Below are positions 26,560-35,682 of a DNA stretch of 64,000 bases, in pieces. The notes below the pieces were generated by a model. It saw only the letters and a program-made list of their open reading frames with translations, did no database searches and was not told the DNA's origin. This stretch comes from Filimonas lacunae (GTDB lineage Bacteria; Bacteroidota; Bacteroidia; Chitinophagales; Chitinophagaceae), in assembly GCF_002355595.1 (NCBI RefSeq), contig NZ_AP017422.1, positions 6,762,823 through 6,826,822 of the forward strand, given 5' to 3'. The translations under genes were made by a program, and so were the position numbers. Position 1 is the first letter of the stretch. Each line of letters opens with the position of its first letter.

Positions 26560-27600
26560 TTGCTTTCCCGCATATTCATAGAGAAACTAAAACTACAGGC
26601 ATTGGAAATAACAGCAACTACCGTAACGCAATTGCAGGAGAAGCTATCTGGGCTGAAAAAAGAAATTCAAAAAGTAATTGTAGGCCAGGACATCATACTC
26701 GATGAAATACTGGTAGCCTTACTGGCTGGCGGTCACTGTCTGCTGGAAGGAGTGCCGGGGCTGGCCAAAACCCTGATGGTACGCACGCTGTCGCAGGCGC
26801 TGCACCTTCCTTTCCGGCGTATACAATTTACGCCCGACCTGATGCCCACGGATATTATTGGAACAGAAATACTGGAAGAAGACCACGCCACCGGCAAACG
26901 CTTTTTCAAGTTTAACAAAGGTCCCCTGTTTTCGAACATTGTGCTGGCCGATGAAATAAACCGTACTCCGCCCAAAACGCAATCGGCCCTGCTGGAAGCC
27001 ATGCAGGAATTTGAAATTACCTATGGCGGGCAAACCTATCCGTTAGACAGACCCTTTTTTATACTGGCTACACAAAACCCTATTGAGCAGGCTGGCACCT
27101 ACCCTTTACCGGAAGCACAGCTGGACCGTTTTCTATTATATATTAAAATAGGATACCCCACCGCCGAAGAAGAAGCCAACATATTACGCAGTACCACCGG
27201 CAGTAAAAAAGCAGTGGTAAATCCGGTAGTGAACGGAGAAGATATCCGGCAGCTGCAATCACTGGTAAGAGATGTGGCCATTAACGATGAATTGATTTTA
27301 TTGGTATCGGAACTGATACGCGCCACACGCCCCGACACCACCACGGTAGCCTATGTAAAAGAATGGGTTCGGTGGGGGGCAGGCCCGCGCGCCGGGCAGG
27401 CATTGATTTTAACCGCCAAAGCACGTGCGCTGTACAAAGGCCGGTATGCCGTTACTATGGAAGATATACAGGCGATGGCCTACCCCGTACTGCGCCACCG
27501 CGTGTTGCTGAATTTTAAAGCAGAAGCCGAGCGCATTAGCACGGATGATGTTACCCGCGAACTGCTGCAAACAATTACCCGCACCAAAGGTGTTATTTAA
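26560..27600 (+). CDS. MoxR-family AAA+ ATPase
   Basis: Cytoplasmic chaperone-like ATPase of about 346 residues. Walker A is GVPGLAKT (64-71), Walker B is VLADEINR (Asp131/Glu132), and the sensor I region is FFILATQNPIEQAGTYPLPE. MoxR ATPases act with von Willebrand (vWA) proteins to mature or assemble other proteins. The next genes encode exactly such partners. No ATG is available at the N-terminus: the frame begins at a TTG (26560), and another TTG at 26602, six bases after an AGG, is an alternative. The true start is therefore uncertain by 14 codons. Confidence 0.93.
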   Translation: MLSRIFIEKLKLQALEITATTVTQLQEKLSGLKKEIQKVIVGQDIILDEILVALLAGGHCLLEGVPGLAKTLMVRTLSQALHLPFRRIQFTPDLMPTDIIGTEILEEDHATGKRFFKFNKGPLFSNIVLADEINRTPPKTQSALLEAMQEFEITYGGQTYPLDRPFFILATQNPIEQAGTYPLPEAQLDRFLLYIKIGYPTAEEEANILRSTTGSKKAVVNPVVNGEDIRQLQSLVRDVAINDELILLVSELIRATRPDTTTVAYVKEWVRWGAGPRAGQALILTAKARALYKGRYAVTMEDIQAMAYPVLRHRVLLNFKAEAERISTDDVTRELLQTITRTKGVI

Positions 27601-27623
27601 TTCACGGAGTTAAATAGTAGTAT

Positions 27624-28511
27624 ATGTCGCGCCTGTTAGATCCAGCCGTATTAATGGCTATTAAAGATTTACCCCTGGCCGCTAAAACCACCATTGATGG
27701 TTTTATGTCGGGGCTGAACAAAAGCAATGTAAAAGGTCCCGGCCTGGAGTTTAGCCAATACCGCAGCTACCAGCCCGGCGATGATCTGCGATGGCTGGAC
27801 TGGAAAATGTATGCCCGCAGCGACCGTTACTACATTCGCGAATCGGAAACCGAAACCAGCATATCTGTTCGCTTTTTAATAGACGCCAGCGGATCTATGG
27901 CCCATAAAGACGGCGCTTTCAGCAAAATGGATTATGCCCGCTACCTGGCTGCATCGCTGGGATGGCTGGCTGCTTTACAGGGCGATGCCATTGGTTTATA
28001 TGCTTTTCAAAACCAGCAATTATATATGCTGCCCTCACGTAAAGACCCGCAGCATATGAACCGCTTTTTTTATCAGCTGGAACAATTGCAGCCCGAAGGA
28101 CACTTTACCACACCCATAGCTTACAATAACATATTCACCAACAGCCAGCAAAAAGAGCTGTTGATTTTTATATCTGACTTGTACCAGCCAAAGAACGAAA
28201 TATCCCCTTTACTGGAAGCGCTGGCCGCTTTCCGCCACGAGGTGATTGTATTGCATTTGATGGCGCGCAATGAGCTGGACATGGATTATGCAGGCTACAC
28301 CACACTGCAGGACCTGGAAACACAGCAAACCATACCCATCAGCAGCCCGCAGTACCGGCAGGAATACCAGCAAAAGCTACAAGCCTGGCTACAGACACAA
28401 CGCAAGCAATTGCTGGAGAAAAATATCTCGTACCGGATGATGACCATGAACGAACCGATAGACAAAGCATTAAACGACTTTTTACAACAACGCAAAAAAA
28501 GCATTCTATAA
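27624..28511 (+). CDS. DUF58 domain protein with vWA-like fold
   Basis: A 295-residue cytoplasmic protein. The DUF58 signature GPGLEFSQYRSYQPGDDLRW is at about 38-57, and the metal-site motif DASGSM at residues 87-92 marks a vWA domain. It is 23 bases after the MoxR gene, its usual partner. Family members are thought to be MoxR clients or adaptors that pass ATPase activity to membrane-bound Bat-type proteins. No membrane helix is present. Confidence 0.92.
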   Translation: MSRLLDPAVLMAIKDLPLAAKTTIDGFMSGLNKSNVKGPGLEFSQYRSYQPGDDLRWLDWKMYARSDRYYIRESETETSISVRFLIDASGSMAHKDGAFSKMDYARYLAASLGWLAALQGDAIGLYAFQNQQLYMLPSRKDPQHMNRFFYQLEQLQPEGHFTTPIAYNNIFTNSQQKELLIFISDLYQPKNEISPLLEALAAFRHEVIVLHLMARNELDMDYAGYTTLQDLETQQTIPISSPQYRQEYQQKLQAWLQTQRKQLLEKNISYRMMTMNEPIDKALNDFLQQRKKSIL

Positions 28512-28514
28512 ACC

Positions 28515-29996
28515 TTGCTGCAACTGTTACATCCCATATGGCTACTGGCAGGCACTGCGATAATAATACCCATCGTACTGCATTTGTGGAATACCCGGCA
28601 AGGCAAAATATTACCGGTAGGTAGCCTGTTGTTTCTGCAACAGCAAGCGCCGCAACCCGCCATTAACCTGAAACTGACACAGTTGCTGCTATTATTGCTA
28701 CGTTGCCTGCTACTGTTGTTACTGGCATTATTGCTGGCACAACCCGTGTGGCAACCTAAAGCATCTGCTACCAGCCGCACCCCCGGATGGATATTGGTAG
28801 ACAAAGCAGATGGCCTCAACACGTACACCTATTGCCAGCCCGCTATTGATTCTTTACTGCGGGCAGGTTACCAGCTGCATTACCTGCAACCCGGTTTTGA
28901 AAAAACAGATACCAGCCGCTTGCGTAACGATACCAGCACCCACAACACACCTGTATCCTACTGGAGTTTACTACCGGCATTGCAGCAGCAAGCCCCGGCC
29001 AACATTGATTTATATTTATTTACCAATAACCGCCTTCGTCATTTTTATGGCAACCGTGCCGTTACGCACCGCCCCATACACTGGCAAACCTATACACCAA
29101 CAGACAACGTAAATTCTTTTATTGATAAAGCCTGGCTTACTGCCGATAAAAAAATATACCTCCAGTTGGCGCACACACACAGTAATGGCACTACTTATAC
29201 TTACCGGGAAATAGCCCCCGATTCTACACAGCACGACAGCATTTCTTTAGGGCAGCACAACGGACAATGGCAGGTAGCCTTACCACCACAGCCACCTGTA
29301 AACGTAGACACCAGCGTTATGCTCATAGGTGTGCTGGCCAGTGAGGATGCTCCTTATATGCAGGCAGCCTTAACAGCCATTCGCAACTATACGCACCTGA
29401 ACATGCAGGTGGTTACCTTACAAAACAATGCACCCGCACCTGTCAAACTTCAATGGCTGATATGGCTATCTGCACAACAGGTGCCTGCCACATACCAGGC
29501 TGATTATGTGCTGCAATACGACACCGGCAAAACAGTAGCTACCCATAGCGCTATTCTCACCGGCCACATTACAGAACCTCTATTTTTACAACAACGCACC
29601 CAGGTAGCCACCTCACCCGGTTTGCGAACCCTGTGGCGCGATGGATTTGGTGAGCCCTTATTATATAGTGCCAGCAATGCCCCACAGGTATATCGTTTTG
29701 CCAGCCGCTTTAACCCGGCCTGGAACAATCTTACCTGGAGCAGCAGTTTTCCACAAATGCTATTGCAGGTGTTACATCCGGCAACTGTGGACATTCATTT
29801 GCAGAGGGATAACAGAAGCATGGATACTATCCAATTGCAACCATCCCTGCAAACCGGTACATCCACCCTTGCAGGCAGCGCGCAGGAAAACACGCCATTA
29901 ACGCCTGCCTGCTGGTTACTGGCAGTAGCGGTGTTTGCATTGGAACGTTTTTTTACACATGCCATTAAAAAAGGAGGACAACCACATGCAGCCTGA
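28515..29996 (+). CDS. BatA-type N-terminal domain membrane protein
   Basis: A 493-residue protein. The N-terminus LLHPIWLLAGTAIIIPIVLH with LHLWNTRQGKILPVGSLLFL is a standard BatA N-terminal signature (helices about 7-25 and 58-78). A large periplasmic domain and a C-terminal helix (WLLAVAVFALERFF) follow. The start is TTG at 28515, three bases after the DUF58 stop. It is preferred because the conserved N-terminus begins there and no ATG is near. No vWA metal-site motif is seen, so this is a truncated or diverged Bat protein. Confidence 0.85.
   Translation: MLQLLHPIWLLAGTAIIIPIVLHLWNTRQGKILPVGSLLFLQQQAPQPAINLKLTQLLLLLLRCLLLLLLALLLAQPVWQPKASATSRTPGWILVDKADGLNTYTYCQPAIDSLLRAGYQLHYLQPGFEKTDTSRLRNDTSTHNTPVSYWSLLPALQQQAPANIDLYLFTNNRLRHFYGNRAVTHRPIHWQTYTPTDNVNSFIDKAWLTADKKIYLQLAHTHSNGTTYTYREIAPDSTQHDSISLGQHNGQWQVALPPQPPVNVDTSVMLIGVLASEDAPYMQAALTAIRNYTHLNMQVVTLQNNAPAPVKLQWLIWLSAQQVPATYQADYVLQYDTGKTVATHSAILTGHITEPLFLQQRTQVATSPGLRTLWRDGFGEPLLYSASNAPQVYRFASRFNPAWNNLTWSSSFPQMLLQVLHPATVDIHLQRDNRSMDTIQLQPSLQTGTSTLAGSAQENTPLTPACWLLAVAVFALERFFTHAIKKGGQPHAA
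29971..29977 (+). promoter_or_regulatory. Strong ribosome binding site fixing the start at 29986
   Basis: AAGGAGG lies eight bases before the ATG at 29986, inside the end of the preceding gene. It selects this start over an in-frame TTG at 29935. Confidence 0.8.
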
Positions 29997-32163
29997 TACT
30001 CCTGCTATACGTATACAAAAATGGCAACGCCGGTGGAAACAACAGGCGTGGTTGCATAACTGTATGCTGGCAACAGGCGGCGCCTTATTAACAGGCACTT
30101 TGCTGCATGTGCTTTTCCAGGCAAGCTGGTGGTGGTTCATTCCTTTATTTATAGCCTGCCTGTTATTGTCGCTGCTGGTATATCCGCAATGGCGTTTACA
30201 ACAGTCCGATGTAATTCAATACCTCAACCGGCACCTGCCTGCACTGGAAGAAAGTGCGCACCTGCTAGTAAAACCAACCGGCACATTACACACACTGGAA
30301 CAATTGCAATGGCAACGCATACAACAGGTACTGTTGCAACAAAAGCCGGTTTCTCCATTAGCATTACTGCTGAAAAAGGCAGTAGCCTATCTTACCGGCC
30401 TGGCCATACTCAGCCTGGCAGTGCTGGTATGGGCGGGAAAACATCCGCAGCCCCTGCCAAAACCAGCTATCACCGTACACCCCACCCCTGCCCCACCAAC
30501 AGAAAAGCTATTACCAGGTATAGATAAAGCCATTATACAAATTGAACCACCCGAATACACACAAAAGATCATCCGCTCACAGGCACAGTTAAACGTGCAG
30601 GTAGAAGAGGGCGCCTACCTTACCTGGCATGTGCATACCAGCCTGCCGGTAAAACGGCTACAGTTGTTATTTAACGATTCCACCACTTTATCACTGGACC
30701 CTATCGACAGCAGCAGGCAACAATGGCAGGCCAGCACCACCATTCGCAAAGCCGGCTTTTACCAGGTGCAGCTGGATGAGCATTTATCGGAATACTATAA
30801 AATAGAAACGATCAAGGATAAAGCACCGGTGATCACCATGCAATCACCCGCCCTGCATACGGTTATCGACTTTGGTATGCCACAACAGGTACCCGTGCAG
30901 GTTCATGTATCAGACGACTACGGCATTCAAAACAGTACCATTGTAGCCACCATTGCCAGTGGCAACGGCGAAGCAGTGAAGTTTAAAGAACACCAGCTGA
31001 GCTTTCACAACGACTTTACCACCAAAGACACCGGCTATCAGCTGCAACAAACCATCGACCTGCATGCGATGCAAATGGTACCCGGAGATGAATTGTATTT
31101 TTATATCAAGGCCACCGACACCCATCAGCAGGAAAGCCGCTCAGACATGTATATCATCACCCTGCCTGATACCGCCCAACTAATGAATCTTGACGGAATG
31201 GTAAGCAGTGTAGCCGTAAAACCGGAATACTTTAGAAGCCAGCGGCAAATTATTATTGAAACAGAATTATTGTTACGCTCGCAGCAAGCCATTTCACAAC
31301 AGGACTTTACTAAAAAAAGTGAAGACCTTGGCGTGGATCAAAAATTGTTACGCCTGCGTTATGGTAAGTTTTTAGGCGAAGAATCGGAAACACATATTGG
31401 TGACGACCGGATAGAAGATGGCGACGAACATCACGACAACGACCACCACCACGAAGCCGGTAACGATGCCAAAGACTTTAATAACGCCGACAAAATAATA
31501 GATGCCTTTTCGCACAAACATGATATAGCCGAAGACGCTACCTTCTTTGATCCTGAAACCAAAAAGCAACTGAAAGCAGTGCTGGCAGAAATGTGGAATG
31601 CAGAATTAAAACTGCGCACGCATTTGCCACAGGAAGCGCTTCCATTTGAATACAAAGCCCTGCGTTTACTAAAAGACCTGCAACAGAAATCACGCTCTTA
31701 TGTAGGTAAAACCAGCGCTAAAATTCCACCACTGAAACCGGAGAAACGGCTTACCGGCGAGCTGGATAAGATTGGTTCCCCCTCTACCCAAAAACAAGCC
31801 AGTGAACCGGCTGATAAAAATAATTTGCTACGCAGCGCTATTGGCACATTGGAGCAACTGAAAGCACAGGGCACACTTTCGGGCAGTGGCATAGAAATAA
31901 TACAACAAGCCACGCAACACTTAGGAGCCGCCGCATCTGCACAACCTTCCGCTTATTTAACAGCATACGAAGCAACACAGCGTATAGTAAAAGCGCTTCG
32001 CCAGCAACAGAAAGTATCATCGGCTGATATTGCTACTACCGAAAAAGCAATACGCAAACTATTGCCTGCGCCCGGCGCCATGCCTTCTGCCCCGGCTACC
32101 AATGGTATACCTGGCCTGTCGCAACAATATTTTCAACAGCTGAAAACCCAACAACGTCCATGA
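29986..32163 (+). CDS. DUF4175-like membrane-anchored protein
   Basis: A 725-residue protein starting at the ATG behind a strong ribosome binding site. The start overlaps the BatA-like gene by 11 bases. Two membrane segments lie near the N-terminus (about 30-70), with another at about 125-147 (VAYLTGLAILSLAVLVW). A long periplasmic region follows, resembling DUF4175 proteins found in MoxR/Bat clusters. About residues 465-495 are rich in His and Asp (DGDEHHDNDHHHEAGND), which may bind metal or simply be a linker. The C-terminal part is helical and Gln/Lys-rich. The stop overlaps the next start (ATGA). Function is unknown. Confidence 0.75.
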   Translation: MQPDTPAIRIQKWQRRWKQQAWLHNCMLATGGALLTGTLLHVLFQASWWWFIPLFIACLLLSLLVYPQWRLQQSDVIQYLNRHLPALEESAHLLVKPTGTLHTLEQLQWQRIQQVLLQQKPVSPLALLLKKAVAYLTGLAILSLAVLVWAGKHPQPLPKPAITVHPTPAPPTEKLLPGIDKAIIQIEPPEYTQKIIRSQAQLNVQVEEGAYLTWHVHTSLPVKRLQLLFNDSTTLSLDPIDSSRQQWQASTTIRKAGFYQVQLDEHLSEYYKIETIKDKAPVITMQSPALHTVIDFGMPQQVPVQVHVSDDYGIQNSTIVATIASGNGEAVKFKEHQLSFHNDFTTKDTGYQLQQTIDLHAMQMVPGDELYFYIKATDTHQQESRSDMYIITLPDTAQLMNLDGMVSSVAVKPEYFRSQRQIIIETELLLRSQQAISQQDFTKKSEDLGVDQKLLRLRYGKFLGEESETHIGDDRIEDGDEHHDNDHHHEAGNDAKDFNNADKIIDAFSHKHDIAEDATFFDPETKKQLKAVLAEMWNAELKLRTHLPQEALPFEYKALRLLKDLQQKSRSYVGKTSAKIPPLKPEKRLTGELDKIGSPSTQKQASEPADKNNLLRSAIGTLEQLKAQGTLSGSGIEIIQQATQHLGAAASAQPSAYLTAYEATQRIVKALRQQQKVSSADIATTEKAIRKLLPAPGAMPSAPATNGIPGLSQQYFQQLKTQQRP

Positions 32164-33953
32164 CAGCAAACTGGAATAGTATAGTGATAAGCATATCCCT
32201 GCTGCTGGCTGTGTGGCTGTTGTGGAAAGAATACCGGCGACCTGCCAGAATGTGGTTAGCAGCACGGTTGCTGGCTACCCTGCTGAGTGTTATAGCAATA
32301 GCCTTATTAGCTATTCCCCTTTCATTTACCAGTAAACACTATCAGCCCCATCACGAAGTGATATTGTTAACTGCCGGTTATAACAAGGATAGCGTTCAGG
32401 CATTACAACGGCAAGCTGCTGCACCGCTTCCTGTATATACCCTGGAAAGTTATAGCGCACAATCCTTTACACAACCACCATTAGTGCATGTGGCAGGTTA
32501 CGGGCTTAGTAGCGCACAATGGCAGCAACTACCCGCTCCCGCACAGTTGCAATTGCACACTACCGCCCCCTCAGGCATCACCGCAGTTCACTGGCCATCG
32601 CCGTTAATGCAAGGGCAACCTTTACAGGTACAGGGTAACTATATTAATAACAACAAGCAGCCTGTTCAACTGCAATTGTACGGCGAGCATACTTTACTGG
32701 ATAGCTGCACACTTGCTGCCAACAGTCAGCATTCCTTTACTTTAACAACTATCCCCCTACACAGCGGCAGGGCCGTTTATACTTTATATGAAGTAGCAGG
32801 CGATGACACCCTCAGCCGCAATGCAGTACCTGTAGAAACCACAGTGCCTGCCAGTTTTGGTGTGCTGGTGCTGGCATCTTCACCGGGCTTTGAAAACAGG
32901 TTTTTGATAGATTGGTTATCCAATAACGGCTATGCAGTAGCAGCCCGCACCACTATCAGCAAAAATAAATTCCAGTATTTCTATGCCAACCGGCAAAAGA
33001 GCAACCTGGATCAGTTAAACGCTTCCCTGTTAGCGCAGTTTGCCGTATTGCTATGCGATGCCACCACACTTAACACGCTGAGCAGCAGCGAACAGGCCGC
33101 CATTCGTGAACAGGTGGCCACCAAAGGCATGGGCATTGTGTTAACGGCCGACAGCATGCGGTTGCCCGGCCTTTACAACAACAGCGGCCTACGCGCCACC
33201 ATGCCTTCTACCGCATTACAGGCTACATCCGTAAATATTCCCGGCAACAGTCATGTAACCACTTTTCCGCCTGCGCCATTATTATATATTCAGCCACATA
33301 CCACCATACAGCCTGTTATCCGCGATGCACAACAGCACCTGCTGGCAGCAACAGCATTATATGGCATGGGGCACCTGGTAGCACATACCTTCACCAACAG
33401 CTACAGCCTGCAACTGGCTGGTAACAAAGAGGCTTATGCTGCTTTATGGACTACGTTGCTGCAACAGGCAGTATGCCCCTCATTGGCGGGCGAACAGTGG
33501 CAAACCCAAACCGACATCCCTATTGTAAACGAACCAATTGACATACAACTTATTACCACCGACACCTCCCTGCCCAAAGGACAGATCAATGAAAGTTTTG
33601 TATCGATGAAACAAGATGCTTTACTGCCTTTTCAATGGCAGGGGCGTTATTGGCCCACCCACGCCGGTTGGCAGGCAGGCGTAACCACTACCGGCAATAC
33701 CTGGTGGTGGTATGCCTACGATGCCCTGCAATGGCAGGGAATACAGGCAACCCGGCGTATACATGACACACAGCAGTTTGCTAAAACGCTGGCCCAGGCC
33801 AACAATACCGGCATTATACAGGCAAGTATTATCACCGTTTCACCATTATATGCCTGGTTGGTATTAATACTATGCCTGGGCTTTTTATGGTGGGAAAGTA
33901 AACACGGTATACAAGCCGAAAAAAACGGTGACCGCAGCAAAAGCCAGTTATAA
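32160..33953 (+). CDS. Membrane protein of the MoxR/Bat cluster, function unknown
   Basis: A 597-residue protein. Two N-terminal helices (about 8-26 and 34-55) precede a large domain that is probably periplasmic, and a C-terminal helix (YAWLVLILCLGFLWW) ends it. The segment FGVLVLASSPGFENRFLIDW, then QFAVLLCDATTLNTLSSSEQ, resembles the glutamine-amidotransferase-like fold often found in this cluster. I do not see a catalytic triad. The start overlaps the previous stop by four bases. It is likely a structural partner of the BatA- and DUF4175-like proteins. Confidence 0.72.
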   Translation: MTANWNSIVISISLLLAVWLLWKEYRRPARMWLAARLLATLLSVIAIALLAIPLSFTSKHYQPHHEVILLTAGYNKDSVQALQRQAAAPLPVYTLESYSAQSFTQPPLVHVAGYGLSSAQWQQLPAPAQLQLHTTAPSGITAVHWPSPLMQGQPLQVQGNYINNNKQPVQLQLYGEHTLLDSCTLAANSQHSFTLTTIPLHSGRAVYTLYEVAGDDTLSRNAVPVETTVPASFGVLVLASSPGFENRFLIDWLSNNGYAVAARTTISKNKFQYFYANRQKSNLDQLNASLLAQFAVLLCDATTLNTLSSSEQAAIREQVATKGMGIVLTADSMRLPGLYNNSGLRATMPSTALQATSVNIPGNSHVTTFPPAPLLYIQPHTTIQPVIRDAQQHLLAATALYGMGHLVAHTFTNSYSLQLAGNKEAYAALWTTLLQQAVCPSLAGEQWQTQTDIPIVNEPIDIQLITTDTSLPKGQINESFVSMKQDALLPFQWQGRYWPTHAGWQAGVTTTGNTWWWYAYDALQWQGIQATRRIHDTQQFAKTLAQANNTGIIQASIITVSPLYAWLVLILCLGFLWWESKHGIQAEKNGDRSKSQL

Positions 33954-34020
33954 AATTGCGTAGATTGCTAACTACACAACACACATGAGAGCGGTGTGAT
34001 ATTATTCACCAAAAACTAAC

Positions 34021-34027
34021 AAGGAGG
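34021..34027 (+). promoter_or_regulatory. Ribosome binding site for a TTG-started tldD
   Basis: AAGGAGG is seven bases before TTG at 34035. It supports the TTG as a true start codon, since no ATG is present at the conserved N-terminus. Confidence 0.8.
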
Positions 34028-34034
34028 TAGAACC

Positions 34035-35672
34035 TTGAAACGAAAAGACTTTCTCCAACTTTCCGCTATGGGTTTGGGGGCATTGCTACTGCCCAAATCT
34101 ATGTTACTCGGCAACCCCATCAGTGCAGAAGAAGCTTTGTATGAAGGCCTTGATGTAAGCACAAAAAAGCTGCTGGCCGATGTAGCCTTACAAGCTGCTA
34201 CATCCAAAGGCGCTACGTATGCCGATATTCGCATTGGCCGTTACCTGAATCAGTTTGTTACCACACGGGAAAACAAAGTGCAGGGCATTGCCAACACCGA
34301 ATCGATGGGCGTAGGCATTCGTGTTATTGCCAATGGCAGCTGGGGCTTTGCAGCCACCAACAGCTTCAGCAAAGAAGACATAGCCCGAACAGCAGAAAAA
34401 GCAGTGGCTGTTGCCAAAGCCAACGCTAAAATCATTACTGAGCCGGTGCAACTGGCCCCGCAAAAAGGCTATGGCGAAGTAAACTGGAAAACGCCTATTG
34501 AGAAAAATGCTTTTGAGGTGCCTGTAAAAGACAAGGTAGACTTGCTGTTGAAAGTAAACAGCATTGCCATGCAGGGCGGCGCCAACTTTGTAAACTCCGC
34601 TATACTGGCTGTAAACGAACAAAAGTATTTTGCTTCTACGGATGGATCTTACATAGACCAGGATGTACATCGCATCTTCCCCACCTTTACCGTTACTAAA
34701 ATAGACCGCGCTTCTAATAAGTTTCAAACGCGCAAATCGTTAAGTGCCCCCACCGGCATGGGCTACGAATATCTGACGCCTTTAGCCGACACACATATAC
34801 CCGGTATTGTTACCCGCTATAAAGGCCGGTATGATATACTGGATGATATAAAAAATGCCACAGCCGATGTGGACCAGAAGCTAAAATCCAAAACTGTAGA
34901 ACCGGGCAAATACGATCTGGTACTGGACCCCTCGCATTTATGGTTAACCATTCACGAATCGGTAGCACACCCTACAGAGCTGGACCGCGTGTTAGGGTAC
35001 GAAGCCAACTATGCCGGCACCAGCTTTCTCACATTGGACAAATGGCGCTCGGGCAATTTCAAGTTTGGCAGCAACCTGGTAAATATTGTTGCCGACAAAT
35101 TGCAACCCGGCTCGCTAGGTGCTGTAGGCTATGATGATGAAGGGGTGAAATGCAAAGAATGGGATTTAATTAAAAACGGCACGCTGGTAAACTACCAGGC
35201 CATACGCGACCAGGCACACATTATTGGCTTAAAAGAATCACAGGGTTGCTGCTATGCACAAACCTGGGCCGATGTGCAGTTTCAACGTATGCCTAACGTA
35301 TCGCTTCGCCCCGGCCAAACGCCGTTAAGTGTAAGCGATATGATTAAAAATGTAGAAAAAGGCATTTACATTATTGGTGACGGTTCTTTTTCTATTGACC
35401 AGCAACGTTATAATTTCCAGTTTGGCGGACAAACCTTTTACGAAATTAAAAACGGGCAGATAGTAGGCATGTTAAACGACGTGGCCTACCAGGCCAACAC
35501 ACAGGAGTTCTGGAACTCGTGCAGTGCAATTGCCGATGCCAGCGACTACCGCCTGGGCGGCGCTTTCAACGATGGCAAGGGACAACCTTCGCAATCGAAT
35601 GCCGTTTCGCATGGCAGCGCCACCACACGTTTTAATGGAGTAAATGTTATTAACACCGCAAGAAAAATCTGA
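34035..35672 (+). CDS. tldD: TldD-like metallopeptidase, copy 1
   Basis: A 545-residue TldD-family protein starting with TTG. In other bacteria TldD with TldE forms a heterodimeric zinc protease that trims unfolded or modified peptides. The N-terminus KRKDFLQLSAMGLGALLLP looks like a Tat-type export signal, with Lys replacing the second Arg. The zinc motif HESVAHPTELD puts the ligands at His307 and His312 with Glu308. The position usually Gly (HExVGH in E. coli and in copy 2) is Ala here. SQGCCYA (Cys405/406) could supply a thiol ligand. The gene sits 81 bases after the MoxR/Bat cluster and ten bases before its TldE partner. Confidence 0.92.
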   Translation: MKRKDFLQLSAMGLGALLLPKSMLLGNPISAEEALYEGLDVSTKKLLADVALQAATSKGATYADIRIGRYLNQFVTTRENKVQGIANTESMGVGIRVIANGSWGFAATNSFSKEDIARTAEKAVAVAKANAKIITEPVQLAPQKGYGEVNWKTPIEKNAFEVPVKDKVDLLLKVNSIAMQGGANFVNSAILAVNEQKYFASTDGSYIDQDVHRIFPTFTVTKIDRASNKFQTRKSLSAPTGMGYEYLTPLADTHIPGIVTRYKGRYDILDDIKNATADVDQKLKSKTVEPGKYDLVLDPSHLWLTIHESVAHPTELDRVLGYEANYAGTSFLTLDKWRSGNFKFGSNLVNIVADKLQPGSLGAVGYDDEGVKCKEWDLIKNGTLVNYQAIRDQAHIIGLKESQGCCYAQTWADVQFQRMPNVSLRPGQTPLSVSDMIKNVEKGIYIIGDGSFSIDQQRYNFQFGGQTFYEIKNGQIVGMLNDVAYQANTQEFWNSCSAIADASDYRLGGAFNDGKGQPSQSNAVSHGSATTRFNGVNVINTARKI

Positions 35673-35682
35673 CAACATTATC

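Noticed and set aside
28295-28828. A 177-codon minus-strand frame rich in Cys and Ser
   Set aside because: It overlaps two well-supported plus-strand genes (DUF58 and BatA-like) and shows no domain or signal.
34188-34727. A 179-codon minus-strand frame within tldD copy 1
   Set aside because: It is antisense to a strongly conserved gene and has no recognisable features.
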